This document shows, in pieces, positions 23,200-32,978 of a DNA stretch of 64,000 nucleotides. The DNA lies in NCBI GenBank assembly GCA_030533445.1, contig CM060072.1, forward strand, positions 12,863,875-12,927,874, in the 5' to 3' direction. A program made the position numbers and the translations under genes. The notes under the pieces were generated by a model, which searched no databases, was not told the DNA's origin, and worked only from the letters and a program-made list of their open reading frames with translations. The DNA is from Cyprinodon diabolis. Lineage: Eukaryota > Chordata > Actinopteri > Cyprinodontiformes > Cyprinodontidae. The number at the start of each line of letters is the position of its first letter. Position 1 is the stretch's first letter.

Positions 23200-24879
23200 G
23201 ATGCTACAGCAGCTCCATGGTGATGTCATGAAGAGAGGTGCCATTTTATAGAAAGTATCTTTCTTCTGAGCTAGATCAAAATTACCAATAATAAGAATTT
23301 GATACTCTGTAGTGCCAAAGCAATATTGTATGTCTATAGCTGACTTTGAAAAGTTTAGAAAAGCAGACATAGGAGCTTCAATACAAAAATGGAAATTGCA
23401 GTTATAAAACTTTTAGGAAAATGCTTCTGAAAGTACAAAAAATAAAAGATACACACCTGGATCATATATCTAAAAAAAAAAAAAAACGAAAAAAACATTT
23501 TATTCTATGCCTAGAAATCATGAGTTGATGTAACCAAATCAGAGTAAGAATGGCACTGATGCATGAAACATGAAGTGCACACATATCCAAGGTATATTAT
23601 TATTTGCACTGCACCAAGCTAAATCACAAAGAAAAAAATGCTGATCATATAGAACAGGGTAGATGGAGAGGGAGAGCTTCTAAAAACCACAGCATATGTT
23701 AAACACTGAGTGCAGGGCTTAATATACACAAAGTACATTAGAGCCTAGATGATGACTTTGATTTTTGAGTATTTGGAGCTAATAGACACACACAAACTGG
23801 ACTGCTCAAAAATAGTAACAGTTTGAGAAAGGCTAAAACAGATTACACAGCCAAGTGCATGAGGAACGTCTTGCACACATACACAGAGAGAAAGATCGTC
23901 TGATAGTTTTAATCAGAGCGCACACACACTCTCAGATACACACATAGGTAAACCCTCCTAAGCGCTAACTGACTCCGACAGTCTGTGGAACAGCCTGCCT
24001 GCTCTCAGCCAGGGCTCATCTAGCCTGAGCCGCTTGCTCACCTCTAAATGAGGGCTGTCAACCGGAGCCATAGTGACGCCTGCCACCTCTAATTGGCATT
24101 GCATTAACAATCAAATCAGGCTAATTAGCCAGAGCATGGTAGCAAGGAATAATAATCTCAGTGTATGCAATTGTGGCATATTCCTGCTCTGTTACTGCTA
24201 TTTTGCATTTTCTAATTTCTCATGGACAATAGAGGGAAATTAGAAGGCAAGAGGAGTACAACAGATCCAGTGAGAGAGAAAAGACGGCACTGACAGAATA
24301 TTTAAACAAGGGTTTGAGGTTTGTTCAGCTTTGTTGAATCTTTCACGGTCTACGGAACGTTTTGTCTAAATTCTGTCTTCTGCTCTTGTTCTATGTTCTC
24401 ACTTTATAGTTTTAGTTTGCCTAGATTTAACAGTTCTGTGCTTTTGCTTTCATGTTTATTCACTCACTCTATTCACTAAGAGGCTTGCCCTTTTGTCTTC
24501 CATATAAAGAAAACTTTAAGTGCCAATGATCTCACCAGTTTTTTATTTTTGTGAATACTATCCTTAATATGTTCTTGCATTACATTAGTCCCATGTTCAT
24601 TTTTAAAGAACATGTTTTGGAGAACAAGCAAACATTTATTACCATCTATCAACATCGGTTTGAAATGTGCTAAAATAATTGAGGATGTTTAATAAATAAA
24701 TATCAATTTATAATAGTTTGTATACCCTTAATTCATCCAAACTGTAACTATTGTAACTGATCCACATTAAAACAACTCAAGAATCACATGAGAATAAAAA
24801 CAGATTTTAACATTTTAATCTAACAAGTCAGAGAAATTTACACAGAATCAATGCCGAGGCTCCTACAGCACAAATTCAA
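23200..24879. promoter_or_regulatory. Intergenic with candidate enhancer-like block at about 23985-24265
   Basis: 23985-24265 is unique, balanced-composition sequence dense in homeodomain-type cores: CTCTAATTGGCATTGC, ATTAACAATCAAATCA and GGCTAATTAGCC within about 60 bases, then CATGGTAGCAAGGAATAAT. This is the texture of vertebrate developmental non-coding elements. The flanks on both sides show no gene. The claim rests on motif density alone. Confidence 0.3.
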
Positions 24880-25325
24880 GAGCCCTGATCTAAATTTAAG
24901 TTAATATTAGAAATAGCATGTCCAGGGGTGATGCTGAGAGGCTAGTCCGTGCATTTTTTACTTCAAGGCTGGACTATTGTAATTCTTTATTGTCAGGAAG
25001 TCCACCAACTGTAGTTAAAAACCCTTTAGGTGATCCATAGTTTACATGAAAATTAAAAAGATGAATCATATTGCTCCTATCTTGGCTTCCTATTAGATCT
25101 AGAATCATACATTTCTCTCATATGAAACCTAAAGTAACCAAGCTTGGTCTCATATCAGGGATCAAATTGTTCCTTTTGTGCTAACATATTACTTTGCTCT
25201 CAATGTGCTTGTGGTTCCTAATATGTCTAGGAACCACAAACAGATCTTGTAGTTATCAGGCTCCTCTCCAGTGGAACCAACTACCACTTATTGACCACGA
25301 GGCAAGCAACCTGCCTCCCTGATTA
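24880..25325 (+). pseudogene. L2/CR1-like LINE fragment (C-terminal ORF2 region)
   Basis: The frame is broken but the nucleotide text follows the C-terminal part of an L2-like non-LTR retrotransposon ORF2: GGCTGGACTATTGTAATTC (LDYCNS), ATATTGCTCCTATCTTGGCTTCC (the region before LHWLP), and TATCAGGCTCCTCTCCAGTGG (YQAPLLW). The second copy at 55680-56290 shows the same order. Multiple stops and indels mark it as dead. Confidence 0.6.
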
Positions 25326-25339
25326 GTGTTCTCCTTGTT

Positions 25340-25816
25340 TAGGCCAAAAATTTAGAGGTATGGCCGGGTCTTTGTATTCTTCATATTTGCAGTGGTCTGA
25401 TAAACCTTAAATTTTGATATTATCATTTGCACAGAGCTCCCTTGGATGTGTAAAGCTGCAAAAATCTTCTTGTATCCAAATCTGGCTTTAAACTTCTCAA
25501 CAACAGTATTTCTGACCTGCCTGGTGTTCGTCATTATGCTCTCTGCGCTTTAAACAGAACTCTGAGACTGTCACAGAGCCGAGGCTCGATTACTTAAAGG
25601 TGGACACTATTAATCATCAGTAATTTACTTTCACAAGGCTTTTAGAATATCATGTTTGTATATACACTACCGTTCAAAAGTTTGGGGTCACATTGAAATG
25701 TTCTTATTTTTGAAGGAAAAGCACTGTACTTTTCAATGAAGATAACTTTAAACTAGTCTTAACTTTAAAGAACTACACTCTATACATTGCTAATGTGGTA
25801 AATGACTATTCTAGCT
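25340..25816 (+). mobile_element. Tc1-like transposon remnants
   Basis: At 25663 the text TA|CACTACCGTTCAAAAGTTT followed by GGGGTCA is a Tc1-type terminal inverted repeat at a TA target, followed by the usual leader (AAGATAACTTTAAACTAGTC...) up to about 25816. No transposase and no second terminal repeat follow. 25340-25600 (AAATCTTCTTGTATCCAAATC, CAGTATTTCTGACCTGCC) resembles a piece of a different DNA transposon fused next to it. Confidence 0.55.
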
Positions 25817-26214
25817 GCAAATATATATATCACAGAAATTATCATGGCAACAGTGATTTAGGCTCTAGTATAAGTAACACGAGCCCCCTTCTAAATGATT
25901 TAATAAAAGGTTATGTTTGTGGAATGAAAATATATTTTAAAATAAATATTATAAAAAAAGTTGTTGTTATTATCAGTATGATATTCTTGCAGCTTACATT
26001 AAAGCTGAAAATACCTGAAAGTACAAAGAGCTTCTCCTGTGCCTATGTCCTTTTATTTTCATTTCTTGCCATGATCATAAAACAGGTTCACACACTTTAC
26101 CTGTGTACTGAAACAAAATTCAAAAACCTCTTTTATTTTATTTTTATGTGTATCTATTGCTTAGCTTACAACTGACAATAAACTTATCTGTACATTGTTA
26201 TCTTAATTAAGATT

Positions 26215-26960
26215 TTCTTTTCTGTCTACAGAAAGCGTAAAGGATCATAATTATTTATGTCATTTGCGCAATCAGTGTGCCATTTTCTGAAATGACAAGA
26301 ATAATTAAGCTGTCAAAACACTTTTTCTAGGCCATCCAATCACAGCAACAATGTCTGCACATTACAATTATGACTCAGCCTATTGTCATGAGATTAAACA
26401 GATGTAGGAAAGGAAAACTACAATCTTCCATTGAAAGATAAAGCTACTATTTGCTATAATGATAGCACAAATATTAAGATAAAAAGGTTATATAAAAACT
26501 GAGAATGACATAACACAGAACAACATCAAAACAAGTTACTCTCAGCCAGTTTTTTTAATGGCTGACGGTAGTATTACTATTAGGCAAATCACTGATTTTG
26601 GATAAGTGAGGACTGTAAATGTTTTTATTTTTGCTTCCAGTTACTGCAGTGAATCTGCTCTCTTGCAGATGGCAACTGAGACAAACACGCACACACACAT
26701 GCTCACAAACACAACTTACCCCTATTTAATTTGCTCACGCTTTACCCCCACATACAAATTGACAAACGTGTTTACCATCATTACCAAAAGCTCGCCTGTG
26801 CCTCTGTATGCTCGTCAGCACAATTAGCAACAGGAGAGTAATCACAGCTCTTTACCTCACCCAGCACAGCTGTGAACGGATAGAACACCGAACACAATTA
26901 ACAGCACCTAAATCCAATTAGCAAACAATGAGAGGTTACACAGCCGGATGGTGCTAGTTA
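26215..26960. promoter_or_regulatory. Candidate conserved non-coding block
   Basis: 26225-26420 and 26840-26950 are unique, with homeodomain/TALE-type words in normal-complexity context. Examples are AATAATTAAGCTGTCAAAAC, GGCCATCCAATCACAGCAAC, ACATTACAATTATGACTC and AATCCAATTAGCAAAC. No exon is seen. Confidence 0.25.
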
Positions 26961-27024
26961 ACCACAGAGGAGATGGATGCTGAGAGTGTGTTAGAATAGA
27001 CAGAAGTGATGGGTAGGTCAATTT

Positions 27025-27029
<5 letters not shown>

Positions 27030-27060
<31 letters not shown>
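27030..27060 (+). repeat. Poly(A) tract, 31 bases
   Basis: An uninterrupted A run. It may be the 3' tail of a decayed retroposon, but the sequence on its left was not recognisable as one. Confidence 0.9.
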
Positions 27061-27064
<4 letters not shown>

Positions 27065-27639
27065 AGTCATAATCATTGGGGCTGTTGTCTCAGTTTAGTT
27101 AGAACATTTTAAAATACACAAAAACAAATTTGTTTCAACAAACAAAAATGTTTTCCCTAATTCTTCCACTATAGCATAAGAAAAGAAAAATGAAATTTAA
27201 ATCTTTATTCTTAATATTGATTTTAGCTGTAGTATATTTGAGGCTGAAGTCTGTAACTTTTTAACTGTTAGAGATAATGAAAAAATGTTTTAATTGACTA
27301 CCTGACCTTATTAAATAAAGAAAAGTAGTTTAAGGCAAACCAAATAAGAAACACATTCATACAACTTTGTATGATAAACTTGTGTACTTGTGTATGTCAT
27401 AAATTAAATGTGGAGACATTTCCAGATTCAGGAAATAAAAAAAACAACAACATTGAATGAAGAAAGTGGGACACTTCCATTTAATTTGATTTAATTTCAG
27501 ACTACAACACACCCTCCCCTAGTGGGTGCAGCTGATGCTGACTTCCTGAATGAGCTAAACAACTTATTTGGAAGGTTTGAGGCACTGAGTAGCACTCCAG
27601 CAGTGAAAGCCATTCCACATTAGGGACAAGGCCTTCTGA

Positions 27640-28440
27640 CTTGACACAGCTTAAGAGTGGAAGACTCTGAGAAGAGTCAACCCAAGAAAGGCCCCAGGCC
27701 CTGATAACATACCTGGGTGGGTGTACAAGAAGTGTGCAGGTCAGCTGGCCGGTGTCCTCAAATCCATTTTTAACACCTCGCTGGACAAATCCATGGTGCC
27801 AGCATGCTTTACGTCTGCCATCAACATTCCGGTCCCAAAGAAGCCTCATTTTGATGAAGTGTCTCAAAAAGCTGGTTAAAGAACACATATTCTCCAGTCT
27901 CCCCCAACAATTGAACCGTCCCAGTTTGCATACCAACAGAACCTCTCCACTGAAGACAGCATCTCCTTCGGTCTTCACCTAAGCCTAGCATACCTGAAGG
28001 AGAAGAATACCCATGTGCAGATACTGTTCCTGGACTTCAGCTCAGCTTTGAACACCATCATCCCTCTGCATCTGATGGGCAAACTGGAACAGCTGGGCTT
28101 CAATACAGCCCTCTGCAATTGGCTGCTGCAATTGCAACACTTTCTCACAAACCGACCTCATTCAGTGCGGGTTGGATAGAACACCTCTGATGTCATCACC
28201 CTAAGTACAGGCTCACCTCAGAGCTGTGTTCACTCTGACAACATATGACTGTGCCCCCAGGTTCACCACCAATCACATCGTGAAGTCTGCAGATGACACC
28301 ACGCTGGTGGGGCTCATTAGAGACAACAACGACCAGGAATACAGAGAGAAGGTGGAGCAGCTGGTGGGCTGGTGGAAAGACAACTGAATGTGTAGAAGAT
28401 AAAAGAGATCATCGTCAACTTTAGGAAGCCGGACTACTAG
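27640..28440 (+). pseudogene. Non-LTR retrotransposon reverse transcriptase remnant
   Basis: Reading across frames gives [16 protein letters not shown], then a palm segment [16 protein letters not shown] (the D of motif A), [29 protein letters not shown] (motif B, degenerate) and SADDTTLVGLI (the [FY]ADD catalytic motif, with S for F/Y), then VEQLVGWWKDN. This order is diagnostic of a jockey/CR1/L2-type LINE reverse transcriptase that would copy RNA during target-primed insertion. At least three stops (after KAG, after VRVG, after HSDNI) and frameshifts make it non-functional. About 260 codons of the core remain. The minus-strand 158-codon frame over its 5' half is a shadow. Confidence 0.8.
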
Positions 28441-30104
28441 ATCTTGGAACTGTCCAGTTCTGAACTATTTTCTCCATAATCTCAGAGGAACTTCCCATTG
28501 TCTAGCTCGCCTCTAAATACTGGGTCCATCTGTCCTGTTTTATGAAACCGTAATTTACAAATAAATTCTTTAAAAATCCTACAATGTGATTTCCAGGATT
28601 TTTTTTTTCATCTTAGTTTGTCTCTCATAGTTGATGTGTACATATGATGAAAATTACTTTAATTGTGCCCACTCAAGTTGTGGTCAGCATAAAGGACGAG
28701 ACATGTAAATGTAAGCTCCGTATATGCATTGCACACACTCACTGAGAAACACCTCACTGACAAATATCATTATACATGGCTATTGGTTTATTAAAGTAGT
28801 TTTGATATCGTTATTTGTTATTTCAGGGTAGTTTGACCACAACAGCACACTTTGATTTACATGTTGATGCAACAGTATTAACGCACATTAGGTGTGTGTT
28901 AAATGTTTGTGTCTTCTAGACAGTCTTAATTGTTTTTTCTCCAGCTTGTTATTCAAGTAATGTGAGGAGAGGCCATTTAAAAACTGAAGGATGTAGCAAT
29001 CAAGGGGACTCCGTTCAGCTGAAAGGGTGCTTCACAGAGTGCATTGTGTAGTGAGTAGTGGGAGGGAGGAACCACTGATTGGGAAAGGCCCTTGCTGTGT
29101 GCTGAGCTAGATAAAACAGAGTCAAGACCGTCCTGTTTTCGTGGTTACATTGGCTAGAAAAAGTATGAAAAATATTTATCCTCTACCACTTCAGTATAAC
29201 CGATCTTAAACCCACATCCTCGTAGACTGATGAGAAAAAAAAAAAAGGGGTTACAATGTTATTGGTTGATCATTGTGAGATTTTGGCAGCATTTGCTGAA
29301 AATTCCCTAACATTATTGTCTATGCATGGTCAATATGGCGCCTCATGCTTGTAAGTGACAAAAAAATAAACCCCTCAAAAATCATCAGCACCCTTGCAGG
29401 GTTTGATATCTTATTATGTATTCTGGATTTTATGGAGCAAATTAGTGTGGTGGTTGAGCATAAGAAATTCCATTATCTGACCGTGCTCATAACTTTGTTA
29501 CCTGTAAATTAAATTTTAAATCATTGTAACCTTGCATAGTTAAAAGCCGATATTTTTTTTTTACCTATAGGGAGAAGAAGAATGCTTTTCTTAGAAAAGC
29601 CCTGGAGCACTGCCGCCGCCGATGTTGCAATAGAGTGGAAATGAGGTATTTACATATGATGTTCAAGATGACCTCACTTTTTCCCCACTCACTTTCTGAC
29701 ATGAAATCAGACTAACATTTTGTAGTTTTATTTCAGTTGGGATTACAAACATTATTTGTATGTAGAAAATATCTGAATAACATGAAATATATGTATTTTT
29801 TACTTCAAATTCATATCTTTAATTGAACTTAAACACTTAAATTACTGGTGCCTTTAAACAATTTAGGAAAACCCAAAAGAAGATGCCATGCCTTTGTAAG
29901 CTGGTGGATTTAAAATGGCTGATGTAGGCTATAGTAATTTAACACTTTAAGTATAGTGCTTCCTCTTATTGTCATGGATAGAAAAAAAATTAAATAAGTC
30001 AGGCAAGATATCAGAACTGCAACCTCCACTATCCTGGCCCTTCCTTCACTTCTCAGAGTTTCAAGTTTACTTTTTTATATTTTCTATGAATCTATAAATG
30101 GCTT
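28441..30104. other. No gene recognised
   Basis: AT-rich intergenic DNA. 28960-29120 and 29570-29700 are GC-richer and include GGAGCACTGCCGCCGCCGAT, but no repeat family or exon could be named. Confidence 0.5.
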
Positions 30105-30109
30105 AATAC

Positions 30110-30482
30110 TGTCATGATGCACTGGTTTACTAGCCAAAATGCAGAACTCACAGAGACTCAGGCAGGATTAAAGTCCAATGTTTATTGGCAACACAGGTCT
30201 CCCTCCTGGGAGGCAGAGAAGACAGAGCAGGTTAAACACAGATACAGGTTACAGGATCACACTCACAGGTTTGCAGGTTCAGACAGGCAGGGTTTAACAG
30301 GCTGGGTGGCTCAGGTTTGCTTCCATAGCAAGGACAAAAATCCGGCTCAGAGTGAAGCTATCAATCAGCTTATATAGGGAGAGGTTAATCATGAGCTGAT
30401 GGGAACCAGCTGAGCGCTGAGCATCAGCTCCCAGGAGGGGATCCACACCGCCCTCTGGAGGGCAAACCTCTGGATCCCATCA
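30110..30482 (-). repeat. 3' LTR of the family D element
   Basis: 373 bp, TG...CA ended in element sense (TGATGGGATCC ... CATCATGACA), with TATATAAG and AATAAAC signals. It differs from the 5' LTR at about six positions. An eight-G run followed by TAC abuts its U3 end and is the likely plus-strand primer. Confidence 0.85.
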
Positions 30483-30684
30483 GTACCCCCCCCTGAAGGG
30501 CAGATACCAGACGCCCAAAAACAAAAACCCAGAAAACAAAAAACAACCCACCCAGGGTGGGCGAGGACAGGGAAAGTCTCAGGTGGCCGGCCGTGGGGCC
30601 GGCAGCAGGGCAGAGTTTCAGGTGGCCGGCCGTGGAAACGGAGCTGAGGCAGACGCTCCGGAGGCTGGCCGCGGGACCGGAGTC

Positions 30685-31548
30685 TCAGAAGCTGCAGGGG
30701 CCTTGGAGGAGCACGCCGTCTCTGCTTCTGCGGGAAGCTCCGAGGAGGACGCCGTCTCTGCTGCTGCGGGAAGCTCCGAGGAGGACGCCGTCTCTGCTGC
30801 TGCGGGAAGCTCCGAGGAGGACGCCGTCTCTGCTGCTGCGGGAAGCTCTCAGGAGGACGCCGTCTCTGCTGCTGCGGGAAGCTCCGAGGAGGACGCCGTC
30901 TCTGCTGCTGCGGGAAGCTCCGAGGAGGACGCCGTCTCTGCTGCTGCGGGAAGCTCCCAGGAGGACGCCGTCTCTGCTGCTGCGGGAAGCTCCAAGAGGA
31001 GGCCGTCTCTGCTGCAGGAAGCTCCGAGGAGGACGCCGTCTCTGCTGCTGCGGGAAGCTCCGAGGAGGACGCCGTCTCTGCTGCAGGAAGCTCCGAGGAG
31101 GACGCCGTCTCTGCTGCAGGAAGCTCCAAGGAGGACGCTGTGTCTGCTTCTGCAGGAAGCTCCGAGGAGGACGCCGCCTCCGCTTCTGCAGCTCAGCAAC
31201 AGGCTCAGACAGGGTCACCCACTGTGGCTCTGAATCAGGAACTGAGGAGGCCGTCGATTGCGGCTCCACATCAGGAACTGAGGAGGCCGTCGATTGCGGC
31301 TCAGGATCTGGAACAGAGGAGGCCACCGACTGTGGCTCCACAGGAACACAGGAAGCCGCCGATTGCGGCCCCGGATCTGGAACAGAGGGGGCCACAGACC
31401 GTGGCTCCAATTCAGGAGTCTCTGAAAGACACGGAGCAGGCTCAGGGGTCTCCAGACGGCTCAATAGTTCCAGCATGCTGCGATTCGTCTCCAACATCCT
31501 CCGGAATATGTCTGCTGGGCTAGTCAGTTGGCCGGATTGTTCTGTCAT
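30685..31548 (-). CDS. Gag-like/repeat ORF of the family D element
   Basis: The first ATG lies in the last six bases of the 5' LTR (ATGACA|GAACAATCC) and the frame stays open for 287 codons. Residues 1-36 (MTEQSGQLTSPADIF, then RRMLETNRSMLELLSRL) look like the short helical start of a gag-type protein. Residues of about 40-110 are a 12-residue repeat of the form EPQSTASSVPDS. After a basic bridge (ELQKRRRRPPRSF) come 12-residue repeats of the form SRSSRDGVLLGA. No capsid major homology region, zinc knuckle, protease or reverse transcriptase is present. The repeats are GC-rich and open in several frames on both strands, so coding use is uncertain. It could simply be a relic left after deletion of gag-pol. 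Confidence 0.4.
   Translation of the reverse strand: MTEQSGQLTSPADIFRRMLETNRSMLELLSRLETPEPAPCLSETPELEPRSVAPSVPDPGPQSAASCVPVEPQSVASSVPDPEPQSTASSVPDVEPQSTASSVPDSEPQWVTLSEPVAELQKRRRRPPRSFLQKQTQRPPWSFLQQRRRPPRSFLQQRRRPPRSFPQQQRRRPPRSFLQQRRPPLGASRSSRDGVLLGASRSSRDGVLLGASRSSRDGVLLGASRSSRDGVLLRASRSSRDGVLLGASRSSRDGVLLGASRSSRDGVLLGASRRSRDGVLLQGPCSF
30704..31190. repeat. 36-bp minisatellite, about 14 copies
   Basis: The plus-strand unit is GAGGAGGACGCCGTCTCTGC followed by TGCTGCGGGAAGCTCC, 36 bp. Eight near-identical units come first, then about six variants, several shortened to 33 bp by loss of one CTG. All changes keep a multiple of three. Confidence 0.9.
31215..31420. repeat. Second 36-bp-period minisatellite, about 5-6 copies
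   Basis: The plus-strand unit reads AGGAGGCCGTCGATTGCGGC then TCCACATCAGGAACTG. It differs in sequence from the adjacent array but has the same 36-bp period, with variation between copies and one shortened unit. Confidence 0.85.
31531..31542 (-). promoter_or_regulatory. Putative self-priming primer-binding site
   Basis: In element sense GAACAATCCGGC follows the 5' LTR directly. Its complement GCCGGATTGTTC matches the predicted transcript start GCCGGATTTTTG, which lies about 30 bases after the TATA box (plus strand 31769-31780), at 10 of the first 11 positions. The family D solo LTR has GCTGGATTGTTG at the same place. Confidence 0.6.
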
Positions 31549-31915
31549 GATGCACTGGTTTACTAGCCCAAATGCAGAACTCACAGAGACTCAGGCAGGA
31601 TTAAAGTCCAATGTTTATTGACAACACAGGTCTCCCTCCTGGGAGGCAGAGAAGACAGAGCAGGTTAAACACAGATACAGGTTACAGGATCACACTCACA
31701 GGTTTGCAGGTTCAGACAGGCAGGGTTTAACAGGCTGGGTGGCTCAGGTTTGCTTCCATAGCAAGGACAAAAATCCGGCTCAGAGTGAAGCTATCAATCA
31801 GCTTATATAGGGAGAGGTTAAGCATGAGCTGATGGGAACCAGGTGAGCGCTGAGCATCAGCTCCCAGGAGGGGATCCACACCGCCCTCTGGAGGGCAAAC
31901 TTCTGGATCCCAACA
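31543..31915 (-). repeat. 5' LTR of the family D element
   Basis: 373 bp beginning TGTTGGGATCC in sense orientation. TATATAAG lies at plus 31802-31809, and a polyadenylation signal (CAATAAACATTGGAC) sits 60-70 bases before its end. Confidence 0.85.
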
Positions 31916-31920
31916 AATAC

Positions 31921-32336
31921 TGTTAAGTTACCAGTCTGGGAAAGGCCCTTTGTACCATAAATTAACATGTTTTTTTTGTGAAATGTTCAAATCATACCCA
32001 AAACAAAAGCAGACTGATTAAGGACTGTGGCAGAACACCAAGAGACCGCTACATAATTTTGTGCTGTGTTTTACTACAGGACATAGTGCTGTCCATTCTC
32101 TAGTAAAACACTAAGATAGATAGAATCACAAGGAAAGAACATCTTGAAAAAAATATTGAAGCAACATCCAAGAAGGCTCAGGAAATGTAATACTTGGTTC
32201 ACTCAAACTGCAAATTAGCCAATATTCTACAAATATTTACAAATAATCTTAATATACAACAAAGCCAGTTTTGGTAAAGACTGTTTGATCAGAAAATGTT
32301 GTTAGGTAACATAAGAGAAGCCATCAGCAGATTTGG
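31921..32336. other. No gene recognised
   Basis: AT-rich flank between two insertions, with no recognisable repeat family apart from a weak internal similarity around TAGTAAAACAC/GTTTTACTAC near 32070-32110. Confidence 0.5.
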
Positions 32337-32344
32337 GTAATATC

Positions 32345-32970
32345 CAGAGATGGCAAAAGTACTCACTTTCCGCACTTGAGTAAAAGTACAGATACTTGTG
32401 TTAAAAAATACTCTGGTAAAAGTGGAAGTACTGATTAAACTTCTTTACTCAAGTAAAAGTAACAAAGTACAGGCTTGTAAATTTACTTAAAGTATAAAAG
32501 TAAAAGTAGAAACCACTTTTTTCATGCCGTTGCCTACATTTTAAATGGATGTCTGCCAATAGGACTAGAACTCTGTTGTGTTCATTTTCAATCATCTCGT
32601 CGTCCATACTACTATGCTAACGCCACCGCCACCAAGCTGCAATGATTTGCTGCGAATGAATACCGCTGAATCTGTCGATTCATCTTGTAGTGGTGCGTCA
32701 AATGCAACGTAGATTCCCATCCAATTAGATTTAATTTGGTATTGATGACGTGAAAAATAACAGTAACTCCATTGAAATGATTCAAAACTAAAGTAACGAG
32801 CCAATTTTTTAAAATGTAAGGAGTAGAAAGTACAGATATTTGTGTAAAAATGTAAGGAGTAGAAGATAAAAGTCACCATAAAAATAAGTAGTAAAGTAAA
32901 GTAAAAATATCAGAAAAATCTACTTGAGTACAGTAACGAAGTATTTGTACTTCGTTACTTCCCATCTCTG
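32345..32970. mobile_element. hAT-type MITE
   Basis: The 626-bp element has ends CAGAGATGG...CCATCTCTG and perfect 8-bp target duplications GTAATATC at 32337-32344 and 32971-32978, the length made by hAT transposases. The subterminal regions are crowded with AAGTAAAAGTA and ACTTGAGTA motifs in both orientations, as hAT transposases bind repeated subterminal sites. It encodes no transposase. The 95-codon minus frame inside it is incidental. Confidence 0.9.
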
Positions 32971-32978
32971 GTAATATC

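Larger units (their letters stand above)
30110..31915 (-). mobile_element. Complete short LTR retrotransposon, family D (Tf1/sushi-like, non-autonomous)
   Basis: The element is bounded by perfect 5-bp target duplications AATAC (30105-30109 and 31916-31920). It has two 373-bp LTRs with about six mismatches, near 98% identity, so insertion is fairly recent. The internal region is only 1060 bp: a start codon at the LTR edge, a gag-like N-terminus, two minisatellites and a G8 polypurine-like tract next to the 3' LTR. No protease, reverse transcriptase or integrase is present, so movement would need enzymes in trans. The sequence just inside the 5' LTR does not begin with TGG as a tRNA-primed binding site would. 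Instead it complements the predicted 5' end of the element's own transcript, as in Tf1/sushi-group self-priming. The solo LTR at 21.0 kb is a relative. Confidence 0.85.

Noticed and set aside
27502..27978. 158-codon minus-strand frame
   Set aside because: Antisense to the decayed LINE reverse transcriptase, with no protein similarity of its own.
30557..31621. A 354-codon plus-strand frame and other long frames on both strands across the minisatellite
   Set aside because: They arise from the 36-bp GC-rich repeat, which is open in many frames. They run antisense to the LTR element and have no domain.
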